NCBI GenBank assembly: GCA_001603615.1
Contig: LUZL01000171.1
Span: 1-8,092, forward strand
Origin: Bacteroidales bacterium Bact_20
Lineage (GTDB): Bacteria > Bacteroidota > Bacteroidia > Bacteroidales > DTU049
Reading direction: 5' to 3'
Length of the DNA stretch: 8,092 bases
The notes under the pieces were generated by a model. That model had not been told where the DNA came from and did no database searches. It saw nothing but the letters and a program-made list of their open reading frames with translations. The position numbers and the translations under genes are program-made. The first letter of the stretch is position 1; each line of letters begins with the position of its first letter. Shown piece by piece: positions 6,341-8,092 of the stretch.

Positions 6341-7321
6341 TTAAATTTTTTTATTTTTATTAGCAAATTTATAGGAAAGACCAATACCAAAAATTTCTTT
6401 AAATTGTGTACGAGGTCCCTTTTTATCTATAATGCCATCATTATTAGAATCTATTTCTATCATAATGTCATCATCATATATTAAATGTGCGTTAAAAGTA
6501 GCAGTTAGAAATTTAGTAATTTTCATAGACAATAATACTTCATAGTCTACGTCAATATTTTGAGGTTTATGTAAATAATTAGAAAATAAATCTATTTTTG
6601 TTTTTAGAGTTATATTATCAGCGATATTTTTATTAAATGCTATTCTAATGTATCCACCCATTTCACTTCTCATATTTTTACCCTTAGTTATAATATTCCC
6701 TAATGTATCATAAATGGCTGGTTCTACACCAAAAGCTCCAGCATTAGCTAATGTTTGATTATTTACAAAAGTAAATTTACCTGTAATAGGAGATATGAAA
6801 GCTGTAATAAAATCTTTGGGTTTATAATCTATTCCTGCAGCTATATATAAGTATGCAGGAGACATAAAATTAGATATTATCACTGAATCATTAGGATAGT
6901 TATATCCAGGTGTCATTTGAGTTTTGAAAGTTAGTAAAGAAGATATATATAAATTTTTAGAAATTTCTCTACCATATTTTGAAAATAATTCTATCCTATC
7001 ATCAGTTTTTCTGAGATTTTCTTTCCCTTCTATAAACATTCCATATCCGATATCTAGTGAGTTGTCCCATGAATTTTTATTTTTTAAATAATTAGCATTT
7101 ACGCTGATCAAACCATTAGCAGAAATATTATTTTGCCCTCCAGCGGCCCAATTAGTTAAGCTAGATTGTGAAAAATTTATAGAGATTAATCCATTGATTT
7201 TCCATCCTCGCAAAGTATCTTTTGTTTTTTTTCTAAGATCTTTTTCGTAATCAGTTATTTGTCCATTAATGAAATTAATAACAAATAGCGATAATAAAAT
7301 AATAAGTATATTTTTTTTCAT
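6341..7321 (-). CDS. DUF3078 family protein, predicted outer-membrane beta-barrel
   Basis: This 326-residue protein has a signal peptide (MKKNILIILLSLFVINFING, then QITDYEKD). It then shows the DUF3078 signature at 40-75: GWKINGLISINFSQSSLTNWAAGGQNN in pattern, with the NWAAGG core at 57-62. The rest alternates short amphipathic beta strands with polar turns and ends in a strand, IFGIGLSYKFA, as expected for an outer-membrane barrel whose last strand finishes near the C-terminus. Between the last two strands is DSNNDGIID (291-299), which resembles a calcium-binding loop. Homologues are common in Bacteroidota and no biochemical role is established that I know of. The gene is divergent from prfA with 97 bases between starts, and 137 bases separate it from dsbD. 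No exact TAnnTTTG lies upstream on its strand; the closest is TAATTTG, one base short. The start is the ATG before the signal peptide. Confidence 0.87.
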   Translation of the reverse strand: MKKNILIILLSLFVINFINGQITDYEKDLRKKTKDTLRGWKINGLISINFSQSSLTNWAAGGQNNISANGLISVNANYLKNKNSWDNSLDIGYGMFIEGKENLRKTDDRIELFSKYGREISKNLYISSLLTFKTQMTPGYNYPNDSVIISNFMSPAYLYIAAGIDYKPKDFITAFISPITGKFTFVNNQTLANAGAFGVEPAIYDTLGNIITKGKNMRSEMGGYIRIAFNKNIADNITLKTKIDLFSNYLHKPQNIDVDYEVLLSMKITKFLTATFNAHLIYDDDIMIEIDSNNDGIIDKKGPRTQFKEIFGIGLSYKFANKNKKI

Positions 7322-7371
7322 AAAATGTTTTTCTGTAAAAATATAAAAAAAATTAAAAGCTATAAATTTTA

Positions 7372-7388
7372 TAATTTTGTAAAAAAAT
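7372..7388 (+). promoter_or_regulatory. putative promoter for prfA
   Basis: The plus strand reads TAATTTTGTAAAAAAAT, beginning with an exact TAnnTTTG -7 element. It ends its TTTG 39 bases before the prfA ATG. The stretch is identical over 17 bases to the one ahead of dsbD. No clear -33 box is present in the A/T-rich sequence upstream. It lies in the 97-base divergent gap shared with the DUF3078 gene. Confidence 0.5.
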
Positions 7389-7418
7389 TTTTAACAAATT
7401 AAATAATTTTAAAAAACT

Positions 7419-8092
7419 ATGATAGATAAGCTAAAAGAACTTTATAACAAATTTAAAGAAATAGAGCTGAAACTGCAATCACCTGAAGTGCTAAATGATA
7501 TGCAGCAATATATTAAACTTAGCAAAGATTATAAAGATTTAGAACCTATAGCCAAAGCATACATTGATTATGATAACATACTAAAAGGTATAAATGAAGC
7601 TAAAGATCTACTATCAAATAGTAATGATGCTGAGCTGAAATCTATTGCTAAAGAAGAATTAACCAGTTTAGAAGAAAAAAGAGAACAAATAGAAGAAGAA
7701 ATAAAAATAATGCTTCTACCAAATGATCCTCAAGATGCCAAAAATGCAATTATAGAAATCAGAGCTGGTACAGGTGGTGATGAAGCTAGCATTTTCGCTG
7801 GAGATCTTTTCAGAATGTATAGCAGATATGCTGAACAAAAAGGATGGAAGGTGGAAATAGTGAATTATACTGAGGGTACAGCAGGCGGCTATAAAGAAAT
7901 TATTTTTAACGTTATAGGAGCTAATGTTTATGGTACATTGAAATTCGAATCAGGTGTGCATAGAGTACAACGAATTCCTTTAACAGAATCTCAAGGTAGA
8001 GTGCATACATCAGCAGCATCTGTAGTTGTATTCCCTGAAGCAGATGAGTTTGATGTGAAAATAGATGAGAAAGATATAAAAAAAGAAATTTT
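7419..8092 (+). CDS. prfA: peptide chain release factor 1 (RF1), N-terminal part
   Basis: RF1 recognises UAA and UAG stop codons in the ribosomal A site and triggers release of the finished protein. The visible 224 codons give an N-terminal helical, partly coiled-coil domain (1 to about 105). Next is the release-factor core EIRAGTGGDEASIFAGDLFR (113-132), then TEGTAGGYKEIIF (151-163), FESGVHRVQRIP (177-187) and TESQGRVHTSA (189-199). The stop-codon-reading tripeptide is PLT at 187-189, within the PxT pattern of RF1; RF2 would have SPF, so this is RF1. The frame runs off the right edge before the catalytic GGQ motif, so the loss is due to the window and not a real truncation. The ATG at 7419 gives the standard family N-terminus and has an A-rich upstream stretch with no Shine-Dalgarno. 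All five visible stop codons in the window are TAA, which RF1 can read. Confidence 0.97.
   Translation, partial: MIDKLKELYNKFKEIELKLQSPEVLNDMQQYIKLSKDYKDLEPIAKAYIDYDNILKGINEAKDLLSNSNDAELKSIAKEELTSLEEKREQIEEEIKIMLLPNDPQDAKNAIIEIRAGTGGDEASIFAGDLFRMYSRYAEQKGWKVEIVNYTEGTAGGYKEIIFNVIGANVYGTLKFESGVHRVQRIPLTESQGRVHTSAASVVVFPEADEFDVKIDEKDIKKEI

Overview
This AT-rich window most likely comes from a chromosome of the Bacteroidota. Four things point there: a DUF3078 protein (a family largely confined to that phylum), Bacteroidota-type -7 elements (TAnnTTTG) ahead of several genes, A-rich start regions with no Shine-Dalgarno sequence, and the sequence styles of the DsbD, HtpX and RF1 proteins. All five genes whose ends are visible stop with TAA. 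I cannot assign a genus from the sequence.

Layout, left to right. (1) 1-198, minus: the N-terminal 66 residues of a protein resembling the GTPase / cyclic 2,3-diphosphoglycerate synthetase family, cut by the window edge. (2) 199-379: a gap with a good -7 promoter element for gene 1 and two abutting hairpins just past the end of gene 3. (3) 380-2176, minus: a secreted 598-residue protein built almost wholly of about 24 MORN-type (YwqK-style) repeats. (4) 2224-3072, minus: the HtpX membrane zinc protease. (5) 3123-4145, minus: a RluA/RluD-family rRNA pseudouridine synthase. (6) 4182-6203, minus: a full-length DsbD-type transmembrane thiol-disulfide reductase. (7) 6341-7321, minus: a DUF3078 predicted outer-membrane beta-barrel protein. 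(8) 7419-8092, plus: the first 224 codons of prfA (release factor 1), divergent from gene 7 and cut by the right edge before its GGQ motif.

Genes 6 to 3 (dsbD, rluD-like, htpX, MORN) run the same way with gaps of only 36 to 50 bases, so they probably form one transcription unit read from a promoter just upstream of dsbD. Three of the four products act in the cell envelope: disulfide reduction in the periplasm, membrane protein quality control, and an exported repeat protein. That suggests an envelope theme, with the pseudouridine synthase as a housekeeping passenger.

These are mostly ordinary core genes. I see no mobile element, CRISPR array, tRNA, rRNA or clear defence system. The points most worth a second look are the organisation of the MORN array, a perfect hairpin touching the start codon of the MORN gene, and a 17-base identical promoter-like stretch ahead of dsbD and prfA.
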